Origin: Brevibacillus thermoruber 423
GTDB taxonomy: Bacteria; Bacillota; Bacilli; Brevibacillales; Brevibacillaceae
Length of the DNA stretch: 64,000 bases
Direction: 5' to 3'
NCBI RefSeq assembly: GCF_000454065.1
Contig: NZ_KE695649.1
Coordinates: 246,624-310,623, forward strand
In this document: positions 48,641 through 56,351 of the stretch, piece by piece
Layout of the letters: every line of letters begins with the position of its first letter
Position numbering within the stretch: position 1 is the first letter of the stretch
Made by a program: the position numbers and the translations under genes
The notes under the pieces: generated by a model
Database searches by the model: none
Told to the model about the DNA's origin: nothing
The model's input: only the letters and a program-made list of their open reading frames with translations

Positions 48641-49540
48641 TCAGGGACGGCCGATCAGCACGCGCAGGACGTTGGGCTGGTCGGGCAGATCGCGCGTGCC
48701 GGCCCCGTAGCCGATCGCTTCCACGGTCATCGCCGGCAGCGGCCCAAACTCGCGAACCAGGGCCGCCGCGACGCCCGCCCCCGTGGGCGTGGTCAGCTCC
48801 TTTTGGATGTTGGTGCGGCGCAGGGGAATGCCTTTGAGCATCTCCATCGTCGCCGGAGCGGGGACCGGATAGAGCCCGTGGTCGCAGCGGACATAGCCGT
48901 TGCCGGTGGGGACGGGACCGGCGTACAACTGGTCGATCTCCAGTTCTTCCAGGGCCAGGGCGATCCCGACAACGTCCACGATCGAGTCCAGCGCCCCCAC
49001 TTCGTGAAAGTGGACCGTTTCCACCGGGACGTTGTGGATTTTTGCCTCGGCGACCGCGATTTTTTCAAACACGGCCTGGGCCCGGGCCGCAACTCGCGGA
49101 GCCAGTTCGGCCGCATCGATCATCTCGGCGATCTCCTTGTAGCGGCGGTAGTGATGGCCGTGGTCGTGATGATGGCCGTGGTCGTGATGATGGCCGTGAT
49201 CGTGGTGATGCCCGTGATCGTGGTGGTGATGCCCATGGTCGTGATGATGATGCCCGTGGTCATGCTCGTGTCCGTGGTCGCCATGACCGTGATGGTGGCC
49301 GGCCAGAACGGGCAGCTTCTTGAGCTCGCGGGCGCGTTCCTGCTCCTCGTCGACGACGTCCAGTTTTAGTGCGCTGACGCCTTTTTTGACGACGGTTTTC
49401 CACTCCAGTCGAAACGGCCCCAGCGGCAGTTTGCGCAGTTCCTGTTCGATCCGGCCGCGGTCCGCCCCCGCGTCCACCAGCGCGGCCAGCAGCATGTCGC
49501 CGCTGAGCCCGGAAAAACAGTCCAGATACGCTATGCGCAT
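48641..49540 (-). CDS. larC1: LarC N-terminal half (nickel-pincer cofactor biosynthesis)
   Basis: A 299-residue protein matching the N-terminal part of LarC, the CTP-dependent nickel insertase of the lactate-racemase cofactor pathway: RIAYLDCFSGLSGDMLLAAL, VETVHFHEVGALDSIVDVVG, CDHGLYPVPAPATMEMLKGI and ELTTPTGAGVAAAL. It stops right after NVLRVLIGRP, where intact LarC continues into the C-half; that half is encoded 600 bases away on the other strand. Residues 82-130 are a His/Asp/Gly-rich run with about 32 histidines, likely nickel-binding. AAAAGGAGCG precedes the ATG. No larA, larB or larE is in the window. Confidence 0.88.
   Translation of the reverse strand: MRIAYLDCFSGLSGDMLLAALVDAGADRGRIEQELRKLPLGPFRLEWKTVVKKGVSALKLDVVDEEQERARELKKLPVLAGHHHGHGDHGHEHDHGHHHHDHGHHHHDHGHHHDHGHHHDHGHHHDHGHHYRRYKEIAEMIDAAELAPRVAARAQAVFEKIAVAEAKIHNVPVETVHFHEVGALDSIVDVVGIALALEELEIDQLYAGPVPTGNGYVRCDHGLYPVPAPATMEMLKGIPLRRTNIQKELTTPTGAGVAAALVREFGPLPAMTVEAIGYGAGTRDLPDQPNVLRVLIGRP
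49151..49297 (-). repeat. Tandem repeat encoding the His-rich region of LarC1
   Basis: Short imperfect repeats of the type HHDHGHH encode residues 82-130 of the LarC N-half. The DNA repeats (GTCGTGATGATGGCC-like units on the plus strand) are similar enough to be prone to copy-number change. Confidence 0.85.
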
Positions 49541-49669
49541 CGCAATCGCTCCTTTTCAATCGGTTGTTTTTTCCTGTATCATGAAAGGGAAAATATGTTC
49601 GCGTGACGATTCATCCGTTGACCAAAGTGTATCACGGCAGCGGGGCGCTGTCATGTCGGGGAGGTTCAC

Positions 49670-50800
49670 ATGCTGAGGTTTATCCATACCGCGGACGTCC
49701 ATTTGGATGCGCCGCTTCAGACGCTGTCCGCCCTGTACGAGCTCAGGCAGGACGACTTTCGCCGGACGATGCGGACCATCCGCGACCTGGTGCTGGACAG
49801 GCAGGCCGATTTCTGGCTGATCGCCGGAGACCTGCTGGAATACCACGGAGGGAGGCGCTCCACCGCACTCTTTTTGCGCGATTTGTTTGCCAGCGTGGCA
49901 CCGGTGCCGGTCTGCATCGCGCCGGGCAACCACGATCCGTGGCATCCCGACTCCTATTACCGGACGCTGGAGTGGCCGGGCAATGTCTTCTGGTTTACGC
50001 CGGAATGGGGGGCGTACGAATTCCCGGACAAATCCTGCGTCGTCTACGGATGGGGCTTTCCCCAGCCGCACGTGTACGAATCGCCGCTGCCCGCCTTTCC
50101 CGGCCGGCTGCACGGGTACCGTCACCACCTGATGGTGCTGCACGGCAGCGTGGTCAACGGCGGGGCGGACGGGCATCATCCGTACGCGCCGGTAACGCTG
50201 GAAGAACTGGCTGCGGCGGGCATGGACTACATCGCGCTGGGCCATATCCACAAGCCGGCCGTGTTTCTCCACCCGATCAGCCAGACGCCGTTTGCCGCCT
50301 ATCCAGGTTCGCCGGAAGGGCTTTCCGCCAAAGAAGCGGGGGAGCGTTTTGTCATTTTGGGTGAGCTGGACGGAGACGGACGCCTCCGGCTGGAGCACGT
50401 GCCGGTGCAAAGCCGCATCATCTCCAGGCGGGAGGTGGACGTGGCGGGGGCGGAGACGACGGAACAGCTCGTCAATGTGCTGGAGCGGGGGCTGGCCGAC
50501 GAGGGGGACGGCCGCCTGCTGTACCTGACGCTGACGGGGGAGCGGCCCGCCCACTTCACGCCGCCGGTGGAGGTGCTGGAGCAGCGGTTGTCCCGTTTCT
50601 TTTACGTGCAGTGCACGGACCGCACCTGGCCCGATCTGGACGCGGAACAACTGCAAGCCCAGTCCGGCGTCTGGGGCAGGTGGCTGTCCAAGCTGGCAGA
50701 AGCGGAAGCGGAGGCGGAAGGGGCCGACGAATGGCGCCGTGACGTCGTCCGGATGGCCCGCCGGGAAGCGCTGGCGCGAATCGGGGGGATCATGCGGTGA
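49670..50800 (+). CDS. yhaO: Metallophosphoesterase, SbcD/YhaO-like DNA repair exonuclease family
   Basis: A 376-residue calcineurin-like phosphoesterase with motifs FIHTADVHLDAPL, LIAGDLLEY, APGNHDPW, LMVLHGSV and ALGHIHKP in the order expected of Mre11/SbcD nucleases. The C-terminal region is acidic and helical. It overlaps the downstream SMC-like ATPase start by four bases (GTGA), reproducing the yhaO-yhaN pair of B. subtilis. Together they likely form a nuclease/ATPase complex acting on DNA ends; B. subtilis function is not established. The ATG follows GGGGAGG. Confidence 0.85.
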   Translation: MLRFIHTADVHLDAPLQTLSALYELRQDDFRRTMRTIRDLVLDRQADFWLIAGDLLEYHGGRRSTALFLRDLFASVAPVPVCIAPGNHDPWHPDSYYRTLEWPGNVFWFTPEWGAYEFPDKSCVVYGWGFPQPHVYESPLPAFPGRLHGYRHHLMVLHGSVVNGGADGHHPYAPVTLEELAAAGMDYIALGHIHKPAVFLHPISQTPFAAYPGSPEGLSAKEAGERFVILGELDGDGRLRLEHVPVQSRIISRREVDVAGAETTEQLVNVLERGLADEGDGRLLYLTLTGERPAHFTPPVEVLEQRLSRFFYVQCTDRTWPDLDAEQLQAQSGVWGRWLSKLAEAEAEAEGADEWRRDVVRMARREALARIGGIMR

Positions 50801-52965
50801 GAATCGACGAACTGCAGCTCCGGGGATTCGGCAAATGGCGTGAGGCGGTATTCCGCTTCGCCCCGGGCATCAACCTGTTTTGCGCCCCCAACGAAGCGGG
50901 CAAATCCACCCTGCTGCAGGGGCTGTTTGCCGCGCTGTACGGGATGAAAAAAGACTACGTCCGGACGGCCCGCTACCTGCCGGAATACGAGAAGTACCTG
51001 CCCTGGGACGGCGGGGCGTACGAAACCATTGTCCAGTACGAAGTGGCAGGAAAATCCTACCGGCTGCACCGCTGGCTGGAAAAGGAGCGGGAGCAGGCGC
51101 GGCTGTTTCTCAATCCGGACTGGTCGGAGGTAACCGGCCTGTACCAGGAAGACCGGCGAAAGGAGCGCAATTTTCTCGAGCTGCATCTCGGATTGACGCG
51201 CAGCCTGTTTACCGATGTCACCTGGATCAGGCGGGAGCCGATTGCGGCGGCGGAGCACCTGCTGCCCTCGCTGGGCACGGACGAAGCCGACCCGGCTGTC
51301 AACCGGGTCCTGGCGGAACTGGAGCGGGAACTGGCGGCCATCGGGAAAAAGGAGCGGGCGGAAAATACGCTGCTGGGAAAAGCAGGCGCCCACGTCGCAG
51401 AAAAAGAGCGTGCCCTGGCCGAAGCGGAAGCGGGGTGGGCTGCTGCGAGCAGTCTGGCCCGGCACATCGCGGATTGGGAAGCGGAGCGAAAGGAACGGGA
51501 GCGGGCGCGGGAGAAGCTGCAGCAGCGCCTGCAGAGGATGGAACAGGAAGAAGCGGAGTGGCAGGCGCGCTGGCGGCATAGCCACGTTCCTCCTTCCCCT
51601 GAACAGTGGGAGGAGTGGGAGCGGAATGCCGTCACGGCGGAAGAGCGCCGCCTGCACCGGGAGACGCGGGAGCGGCTGGCTGCGCTGGCCGCCCGGTCTG
51701 TCCCCGATGCCGATACGGAGCCGGGAGCGGAACGGGAACGGCTGGAGGCGGCCTACCAGCGGGCCGTGGAGCTGCGCAGGGCGTGGGAAGCGTGCCGGGA
51801 ACAGGTGAACCGCCTGGCCGCATCCGCCATCGCCGGAACGGAGCGGCCGCGGCAGGGACGAAAAGCCGCCGGGGGGCTTTCCGCACACCGGCTGTTGTGG
51901 ATGGGCAGCGGCCTGCTGATGGCGCTGGCGGCGGGCGCCTTTGCGGCAGGGAGAGGCGCGTTTGGCTGGATCGCCAGCGTACTGGCCGTCTTCTTGGCCG
52001 CGGCGGGCGCGTGGAGACGCAGACGCGCACGCGGAAACCAGCGCGTGCCGGCCGTCATCGAGGAGTGGCGGCGCCTGCAGCAGGAGGCGGACCGCCTGGA
52101 AGCGGAGCTTTGCGACATCTATCGGGAATGGAACGCGGCTGATTGGGACGCGTTCCTCCTGCTCCGGGAAGAACAGATGAACCGCAGCCGGCAGCGGGAA
52201 GCGGACAGGCAGGCGGCGGAGTGGAAGCGGCGCGAGGAGGAAGCGCGGCTGCTCGCCCGCTGGGGGGATGCGCTGCGCTCCTTGCTGGAAGCGGAAAAAG
52301 CGGAACGGGACAGGGAACGGGACGGTCTCGTGCAGTCGCTGAGGGAGACGGAAGAGCGGCTGCAGGAGCTGCGGGAGCAGATCGCCCGGGCATCGGGCGA
52401 GATGGGGAGCCATGACGCGGTATCGGTTGCGCGGGCACGCAGCGAGTACGAGGACGCCGCGGCCGCCCTGCGCAGCCTGCAGATGCGGAGGGAAGCGCTG
52501 CAGCTCGCCCGCGACACGCTGCAGGAGGCTTTGGCGGAATGGAATCGGGACGTCTCTCCTGTCCTGAACGGACTGGCTTCCGATGTGATGGCGCGAATCA
52601 CGGGCGGCAGGTACCGGGATGTGCGGCTGGACCCGCGCGAACGGTTTGCGGTCCGGCTGCTGGAACCCGACCGGCATCTGGTCGTGGAGCAGGAACAGTG
52701 CTCCCTGGGCACGCAGGATCAGCTCTACTTTGCGCAGCGGGTGGCGCTGCTGCGCCTCGTCAGCCGGCAGACGGAGCCGCTGCCGCTGTTTCTCGACGAC
52801 CATTTCGCCCATTACGATCAGGAGCGGCTGGAGCGGACGCTGACCTTTGTGGCGGAACTGAGCGAAGAGCATCAGGTGTTCCTGTTCACCTGTCAGGAGC
52901 GGGAGCTGACGCTGTTGGAACCGTACCTGCGGGGATCGGACCGGCACATGGTTCACCAGCTGTAA
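50797..52965 (+). CDS. yhaN: SMC-like AAA ATPase, YhaN-like
   Basis: A 722-residue RecF/SbcC-like ATPase. Walker A reads FCAPNEAGKSTLL (about 28-40); the C-terminus has the ABC-type signature region SLGTQDQLYFAQRVALLR and a Walker B-like LPLFLDDHFAHYD, with Asp-Asp where Asp-Glu is common. Between them are two long Glu/Arg-rich coiled coils split by two hydrophobic helices (about residues 366-412), the unusual membrane hairpin known from YhaN. It is shorter than B. subtilis YhaN (over 900 residues). Starts at a GTG inside the yhaO stop; partner of that nuclease. Confidence 0.82.
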   Translation: MRIDELQLRGFGKWREAVFRFAPGINLFCAPNEAGKSTLLQGLFAALYGMKKDYVRTARYLPEYEKYLPWDGGAYETIVQYEVAGKSYRLHRWLEKEREQARLFLNPDWSEVTGLYQEDRRKERNFLELHLGLTRSLFTDVTWIRREPIAAAEHLLPSLGTDEADPAVNRVLAELERELAAIGKKERAENTLLGKAGAHVAEKERALAEAEAGWAAASSLARHIADWEAERKERERAREKLQQRLQRMEQEEAEWQARWRHSHVPPSPEQWEEWERNAVTAEERRLHRETRERLAALAARSVPDADTEPGAERERLEAAYQRAVELRRAWEACREQVNRLAASAIAGTERPRQGRKAAGGLSAHRLLWMGSGLLMALAAGAFAAGRGAFGWIASVLAVFLAAAGAWRRRRARGNQRVPAVIEEWRRLQQEADRLEAELCDIYREWNAADWDAFLLLREEQMNRSRQREADRQAAEWKRREEEARLLARWGDALRSLLEAEKAERDRERDGLVQSLRETEERLQELREQIARASGEMGSHDAVSVARARSEYEDAAAALRSLQMRREALQLARDTLQEALAEWNRDVSPVLNGLASDVMARITGGRYRDVRLDPRERFAVRLLEPDRHLVVEQEQCSLGTQDQLYFAQRVALLRLVSRQTEPLPLFLDDHFAHYDQERLERTLTFVAELSEEHQVFLFTCQERELTLLEPYLRGSDRHMVHQL

Positions 52966-53053
52966 CGCGGCCGAAACGGACAGGGCCGGCGGGCTTCACC
53001 GGTCCGGGCGTCTGGCGGGGCGGGCGGCCGTACACCCGAAACGGGAGCGGATA

Positions 53054-53083
53054 TTGCTCCCCCCAAAGGCGTTCCTCTATAAT
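53054..53083 (+). promoter_or_regulatory. Promoter of lipA
   Basis: TTGCTC (53054-53059), 18 bases, perfect TATAAT (53078-53083), 35 bases before the lipA start. Confidence 0.55.
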
Positions 53084-53117
53084 GGAGGATGACCAAGTCC
53101 AATGAGGAGTGAGCCCT

Positions 53118-54005
53118 ATGACGCAACGCAAACCGGAGTGGCTCAAGATCAACCTTGTATCAGGAAAAGAACTGGCCAACTTCAAGGAACTGAAGCAGAC
53201 CATGCGCAGCAAGACGCTGCATACCGTATGCGAGGAAGCAAAGTGTCCCAACATTCATGAATGCTGGGCCAACCGTACGGCCACCTTCATGATTTTGGGT
53301 GATATATGTACCCGGGCCTGTCGGTTTTGCGCGGTGAAGACCGGCCTGCCGACGGAGCTGGACCTGGCCGAGCCGGAACGCGTGGCGGAAGCCGCAGAGC
53401 AGATGGGGTTGAAACACGTCGTCGTCACCTCGGTCGCCCGCGATGATCTGGCGGACGGCGGGGCGATGATCTTCGCGGAGACGATCAAGGCGATTCGCCG
53501 CCGCCTGCCGCTCGCCTCTGTAGAGGTGCTGATCCCTGACTTCATGGGCAACTGGGATGCGCTCAAAGTCGTCATGGATGCCCGGCCTGACGTGCTGAAC
53601 CACAACATCGAAGCGGTGCGCCGCCTCTCCGACCGGGTGCGGGCACGCGCCAAGTACGACCGGACGCTGGCGCTTTTGAAAAAGTCCAAGGAACTGCAGC
53701 CGGACATCCCGACCAAGTCCAGCCTGATGATCGGGGTAGGCGAGACGTTCGAGGAGATTCTGGAAACCATGGACGATCTGCGCGCGGTCGACGTCAACAT
53801 CATGACCATCGGCCAGTACCTGCAGCCGACCAAAAAGCACCTGCCCGTAGAAAAGTACTACCACCCCGACGAGTTTGCCCGACTCAAGGAAGAGGGCATG
53901 AAGCGCGGGTTCAGCCACGTGGAGGCGGGACCGCTGGTGCGCAGCTCGTACCACGCCCACGAACAGGCCAACGCCGCCAAGGAAACGATCGCCCAGGCGA
54001 AATAA
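53118..54005 (+). CDS. lipA: Lipoyl synthase
   Basis: Radical-SAM enzyme inserting two sulfurs into octanoyl groups on lipoyl domains. In 295 residues the auxiliary cluster cysteines are Cys38, Cys43 and Cys49 ([13 protein letters not shown]) and the radical-SAM cysteines Cys64, Cys68 and Cys71 (CTRACRFC). The end YRSSYHA-like motif appears as [13 protein letters not shown], giving the conserved serine ligand. The ATG at 53118 is eight bases after GAGGAG; a GTG at 53109 overlaps that site. Its need for two 4Fe-4S clusters makes it a client of the suf system in this window. In B. subtilis it heads the yut cluster, as here. Confidence 0.97.
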   Translation: MTQRKPEWLKINLVSGKELANFKELKQTMRSKTLHTVCEEAKCPNIHECWANRTATFMILGDICTRACRFCAVKTGLPTELDLAEPERVAEAAEQMGLKHVVVTSVARDDLADGGAMIFAETIKAIRRRLPLASVEVLIPDFMGNWDALKVVMDARPDVLNHNIEAVRRLSDRVRARAKYDRTLALLKKSKELQPDIPTKSSLMIGVGETFEEILETMDDLRAVDVNIMTIGQYLQPTKKHLPVEKYYHPDEFARLKEEGMKRGFSHVEAGPLVRSSYHAHEQANAAKETIAQAK

Positions 54006-54018
54006 GCAGGAAAAACGC

Positions 54019-54045
54019 AAACCCCTATGTCAGACATAGGGGTTT
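54019..54045. terminator. Terminator between lipA and the convergent lipoprotein gene
   Basis: Thirteen-base perfect arms, AAACCCCTATGTC (54019-54031) and GACATAGGGGTTT (54033-54045), with a tiny loop after breathing; T residues end the stem on the lipA side and A residues give T on the other. Confidence 0.8.
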
Positions 54046-54052
54046 GTTGCCG

Positions 54053-54901
54053 TTAGCGGGTGGTTGTGGTCATCCTGGAGCCTTTGGTCCTCATTTCTTC
54101 GCCGTCCACCAAGCCGCCCATCCGCTTGATCAGGGCATCCACGCTGCGTTCTTCGTCGGCGCGCCCCATCGAGACATTGCTCGCGCGGCTCGCGATCCGG
54201 GAGATTTCGGCGATGTCGTTCGCGTTGTCGGTCACATACACCTTGTAGTAGCGCGGCGCAATCGACTGGGCGCCCATGCGCGCCTGTTCCTTGGCCGTGC
54301 GGGCGTTGCCGCCCAGCGTGTTGAGGCCGACGAAAATCTCCTCGTCCGTGACGAGAACGGTGGAGCGGTCCACGCCCGGACAGGTAGCGGTCACGTTGCC
54401 CACGGCGCGGGCCAGCGCTTCCCGGTCGACAAAGACATTGTTCGCTCCGGCCGTACGGACGTGCTTCCGGTCGATTTGGGCATAGCCCAATCGCGGCATC
54501 GTCGTCGCCATCACGCCCGCGCCGTTGCGGGCGCGATAGATGGACGGGGCGCCAATGCCGTCAAGCGGGCGCCGGCCGTCGTCCGTAAAGGCATTGTACG
54601 AACGGGCGCCGCTGGTGTACGCGTTGTAGTTGTGGTAGTCGGTGCCGTAGGGAGTGTTTCTCACGCCCAGATCGTAATTGCGCACACCCAAACCGTCAAA
54701 GGGACGCGTACCGAGGCCGTCGAAAGGACGCGCGCCGATACCGTCGTAGTTCCGCACGCCGACGCCGTCGAACTGCGTGCGGGGAACGGCCTGTTGAACC
54801 GTCGTGCCTTGTTGGCGGTAATTCGGAGCGGCGTTTGGCGTACAAGCGGACGCGACCAAAGCTAGACCTGCGATTACAGGAAACAGCCATGTTTTTTTCA
54901 A
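54053..54901 (-). CDS. YhcN/YlaJ family sporulation lipoprotein (YutC position)
   Basis: A 282-residue spore lipoprotein. The signal (WLFPVIAGLALVASAC, Cys20) is followed by a region with about five copies of an eight-residue repeat, F/Y-D-G-x-G-x-R-N/P (residues 44-82), then the YhcN/YlaJ domain from about residue 150 (NNVFVDREALARAVGNVTAT, STVLVTDEEIFVGL). Start is a TTG at 54901, placed by AGGGGGTGG; an in-frame GTG at 54910 lies inside that site. It sits next to lipA and yutD, the place of yutC in B. subtilis. Expected in the inner spore membrane or coat; function in germination is inferred from the family. Confidence 0.85.
   Translation of the reverse strand: MKKTWLFPVIAGLALVASACTPNAAPNYRQQGTTVQQAVPRTQFDGVGVRNYDGIGARPFDGLGTRPFDGLGVRNYDLGVRNTPYGTDYHNYNAYTSGARSYNAFTDDGRRPLDGIGAPSIYRARNGAGVMATTMPRLGYAQIDRKHVRTAGANNVFVDREALARAVGNVTATCPGVDRSTVLVTDEEIFVGLNTLGGNARTAKEQARMGAQSIAPRYYKVYVTDNANDIAEISRIASRASNVSMGRADEERSVDALIKRMGGLVDGEEMRTKGSRMTTTTR
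54656..54772 (-). repeat. 24-base tandem repeats encoding the octapeptide array of the spore lipoprotein
   Basis: Five units (the last one codon short) encode FDGVGVRN, YDGIGARP, FDGLGTRP, FDGLGVRN, YDLGVRN. Confidence 0.9.
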
Positions 54902-55024
54902 TGGTTCCACCCCCTACAGGTAGGGTGTCCCCCGAGGGGGGGCTGTTTTCGTGGGAATTTTATCTCCCCCTGCGAAAAATGTGATAAGATGGACGTAGTA
55001 TGCAAGTGTAAGGAGGAAGCGGAC

Positions 55025-55645
55025 TTGATTCGCACGCCAGCCGGTACTTACGAGGTCATGGAGGAAAATCGCGACGGGTGGAACCCGGAAGCGTTCAAGG
55101 AACGCTACAGCGACATTCTCGACAAGTACGATTACATCGTGGGGGATTGGGGATACGGCCAGCTTCGCCTGCGCGGGTTTTACGAGAACACCAACCGCAA
55201 AGTGCCGTTCGAGCAGCGAATCGCCGCGTTGGATGAATACCTGCACGAGTTTTGCAACTTCGGCTGTCCCTATTTCGTGCTGAAAAAGGTAAAACCGGCC
55301 TCGCCTGTCTCGGGTCAGCATGGGCAGGAAACGGATGCCGGAGCCGAGGGGACGGACGCCGACCAGCGCAAGGAATCGGACAGGGACGAACAATCCCTGT
55401 ATATCGAACGAAAGGAACGCCGCCGTTTCCACCCGCGCCACGGCAGACAGGAACGAACCGAGCGGAACGGCCCGTCCGCAGAGCGCAGCGGCCGCCAGGA
55501 GCGGGGAGACAACAAGAGCAAGTTTGCCAAGGGGGAAAAAAGCGGACGCGACGGCGGAAAAGAACGCCGTCAGAATGCGCCGCGAACCAACCGCGAACGG
55601 GACAAGATCCCGGCCGGTCCCAACCAACCAAAACGGGAATCGTAA
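55025..55645 (+). CDS. yutD: YutD-like protein with charged C-terminal extension
   Basis: The first 95 residues match YutD: IRTPAGTYEVMEENRDGWN, KYDYIVGDWGYGQLRLRGFY and YLHEFCNFGCPYFVLKKV. The family (about 100 residues in B. subtilis) has no known role. Here it continues for over 100 further residues, extremely rich in Arg, Lys, Glu, Asp and Gly (for example RKERRRFHPRHGRQERTERN), probably disordered. Start is a TTG at 55025, eight bases after AAGGAGG; an ATG at 54989 precedes that site. The neighbours lipA, yutC-like and yutE/F/G/H support the symbol. A weak TAAGAT -10 lies just upstream. Confidence 0.82.
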   Translation: MIRTPAGTYEVMEENRDGWNPEAFKERYSDILDKYDYIVGDWGYGQLRLRGFYENTNRKVPFEQRIAALDEYLHEFCNFGCPYFVLKKVKPASPVSGQHGQETDAGAEGTDADQRKESDRDEQSLYIERKERRRFHPRHGRQERTERNGPSAERSGRQERGDNKSKFAKGEKSGRDGGKERRQNAPRTNRERDKIPAGPNQPKRES

Positions 55646-55672
55646 ACCAGCCCACTGGCAGTTGACCTGAAA

Positions 55673-55708
55673 ACAGCCCGAATCCGATGGATCGGGCTGT
55701 TGTTTTTT
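55673..55708 (+). terminator. Intrinsic terminator of yutD
   Basis: ACAGCCCGA (55673-55681) pairs with TCGGGCTGT (55692-55700), then TGTTTTTT. Confidence 0.88.
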
Positions 55709-55723
55709 GTCGCGGTCCGCACA

Positions 55724-55834
55724 TCAAAACAGGATCAGGAATATCCGGTAAAAGGCATACAGCGCTCCGCCCATGCCGACCAAAAGCAGGATCGCCAGCT
55801 CGGGAGACACCCGCGTAAAAACGCGACAAGGCAC
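55724..55834 (-). CDS. Candidate small membrane protein
   Basis: A short frame ending in a strong single membrane helix: ELAILLLVGMGGALYAFYRI then FLILF and a stop. The start is unclear: GTG 55834 gives 36 residues with only a weak AGCGGAC upstream, GTG 55810 gives 28 residues. In the frame next door, an ATG-led peptide MSKTQGIDPRSADGALSRFY precedes it, so a frameshift joining the two is possible. It lies in a spore-gene neighbourhood. No family recognised; it may not be real. Confidence 0.28.
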   Translation of the reverse strand: MPCRVFTRVSPELAILLLVGMGGALYAFYRIFLILF

Positions 55835-55905
55835 CGTCCGCTGAGCGCGGATCGATGCCTTGGGTCTTCGACATGCCGTCACGCCGGCGGTACAAAACGG
55901 CAGCC

Positions 55906-56139
55906 TCAATACGGATAGAACGGGTAGAATGGGTAGGGAGCGTAGGGAAACGGTGGATAGTAGGAATAATACGGGTAGAAACCGCCGAACGGGAAGACAA
56001 ACGGAATGATGACATCAAACCGGGGATGCCTTCTCCGCCGCCGCCAAAACACCGGGGCGGCCAGATCTTCCCTGTGGTGTTGATGGCTACGCGACTCGTA
56101 CGGAAAATCGCCTGATTGTTCGGAGGGATACGGTTGCAT
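55906..56139 (-). CDS. Small Tyr/Phe/Pro-rich protein, possible spore coat component
   Basis: A 77-residue frame. The first half is polar with a His/Arg run (SRSHQHHREDLAAP, RRRRRHPRF), the second half almost only Phe, Tyr, Pro and Gly (FGGFYPYYSYYPPFPYAPYP). Such tails are common in small coat or crust proteins of spore formers, so that role is suggested by composition and by neighbours only. ATG 56139 is about 14 bases from GAGGAG, a long spacer; GTG 56154 overlaps that site. TATACT about 40 bases upstream on the minus strand may be its -10. Confidence 0.5.
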   Translation of the reverse strand: MQPYPSEQSGDFPYESRSHQHHREDLAAPVFWRRRRRHPRFDVIIPFVFPFGGFYPYYSYYPPFPYAPYPFYPFYPY

Positions 56140-56278
56140 CGCGCGATGTGGCACTCCTCTCGTGTTGTCTGCTTTGTAGTTGCAGTATACGAGACATCTG
56201 CCCGGGTGGAGCGTTGTCCGCAGGGAAATGGGCGGGTGTACCGGAAACGAAAACGTTTCTGACCAGGGATATCCTTTC

Positions 56279-56326
56279 TTTACTTAACTACAAAAAGGTA
56301 ATATACTAATAAAAAGTAATTAAGTA
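56279..56326 (+). promoter_or_regulatory. Promoter of the nitroreductase gene inside a large inverted repeat
   Basis: TTTACT (56279-56284), 17 bases, TATACT (56302-56307) form a good promoter. It is bracketed by TACTTAACTAC (56281-56291) and GTAATTAAGTA (56316-56326), inverted repeats matching at 10 of 11 positions with centres 35 bases apart. A cre-like core GAAAACGTTTC lies upstream at 56249-56259. The layout suggests repression by a dimeric regulator, such as the MarR/DUF24 redox sensors that control nitroreductases in B. subtilis; the regulator is not in the window. Confidence 0.6.
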
Positions 56327-56351
56327 GGGAAATAAAGGGGAGGGAACCGGG

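Noticed and set aside
49141-49323. CRISPR-like or regulatory repeat array
   Set aside because: The periodic GTCGTGATGATGGCC units are in frame in larC1 and encode its His-rich region; there are no unique spacers.
54656-54772. Iteron or origin-like repeats
   Set aside because: The 24-base units are multiples of three and encode the octapeptide array of the lipoprotein.
55095-56018. 300-codon minus-strand frame across yutD and the following gap
   Set aside because: Mostly antisense to yutD with Cys/Arg/Pro-rich composition; only the short stretch near 55850 might belong to a small real protein and is mentioned there.
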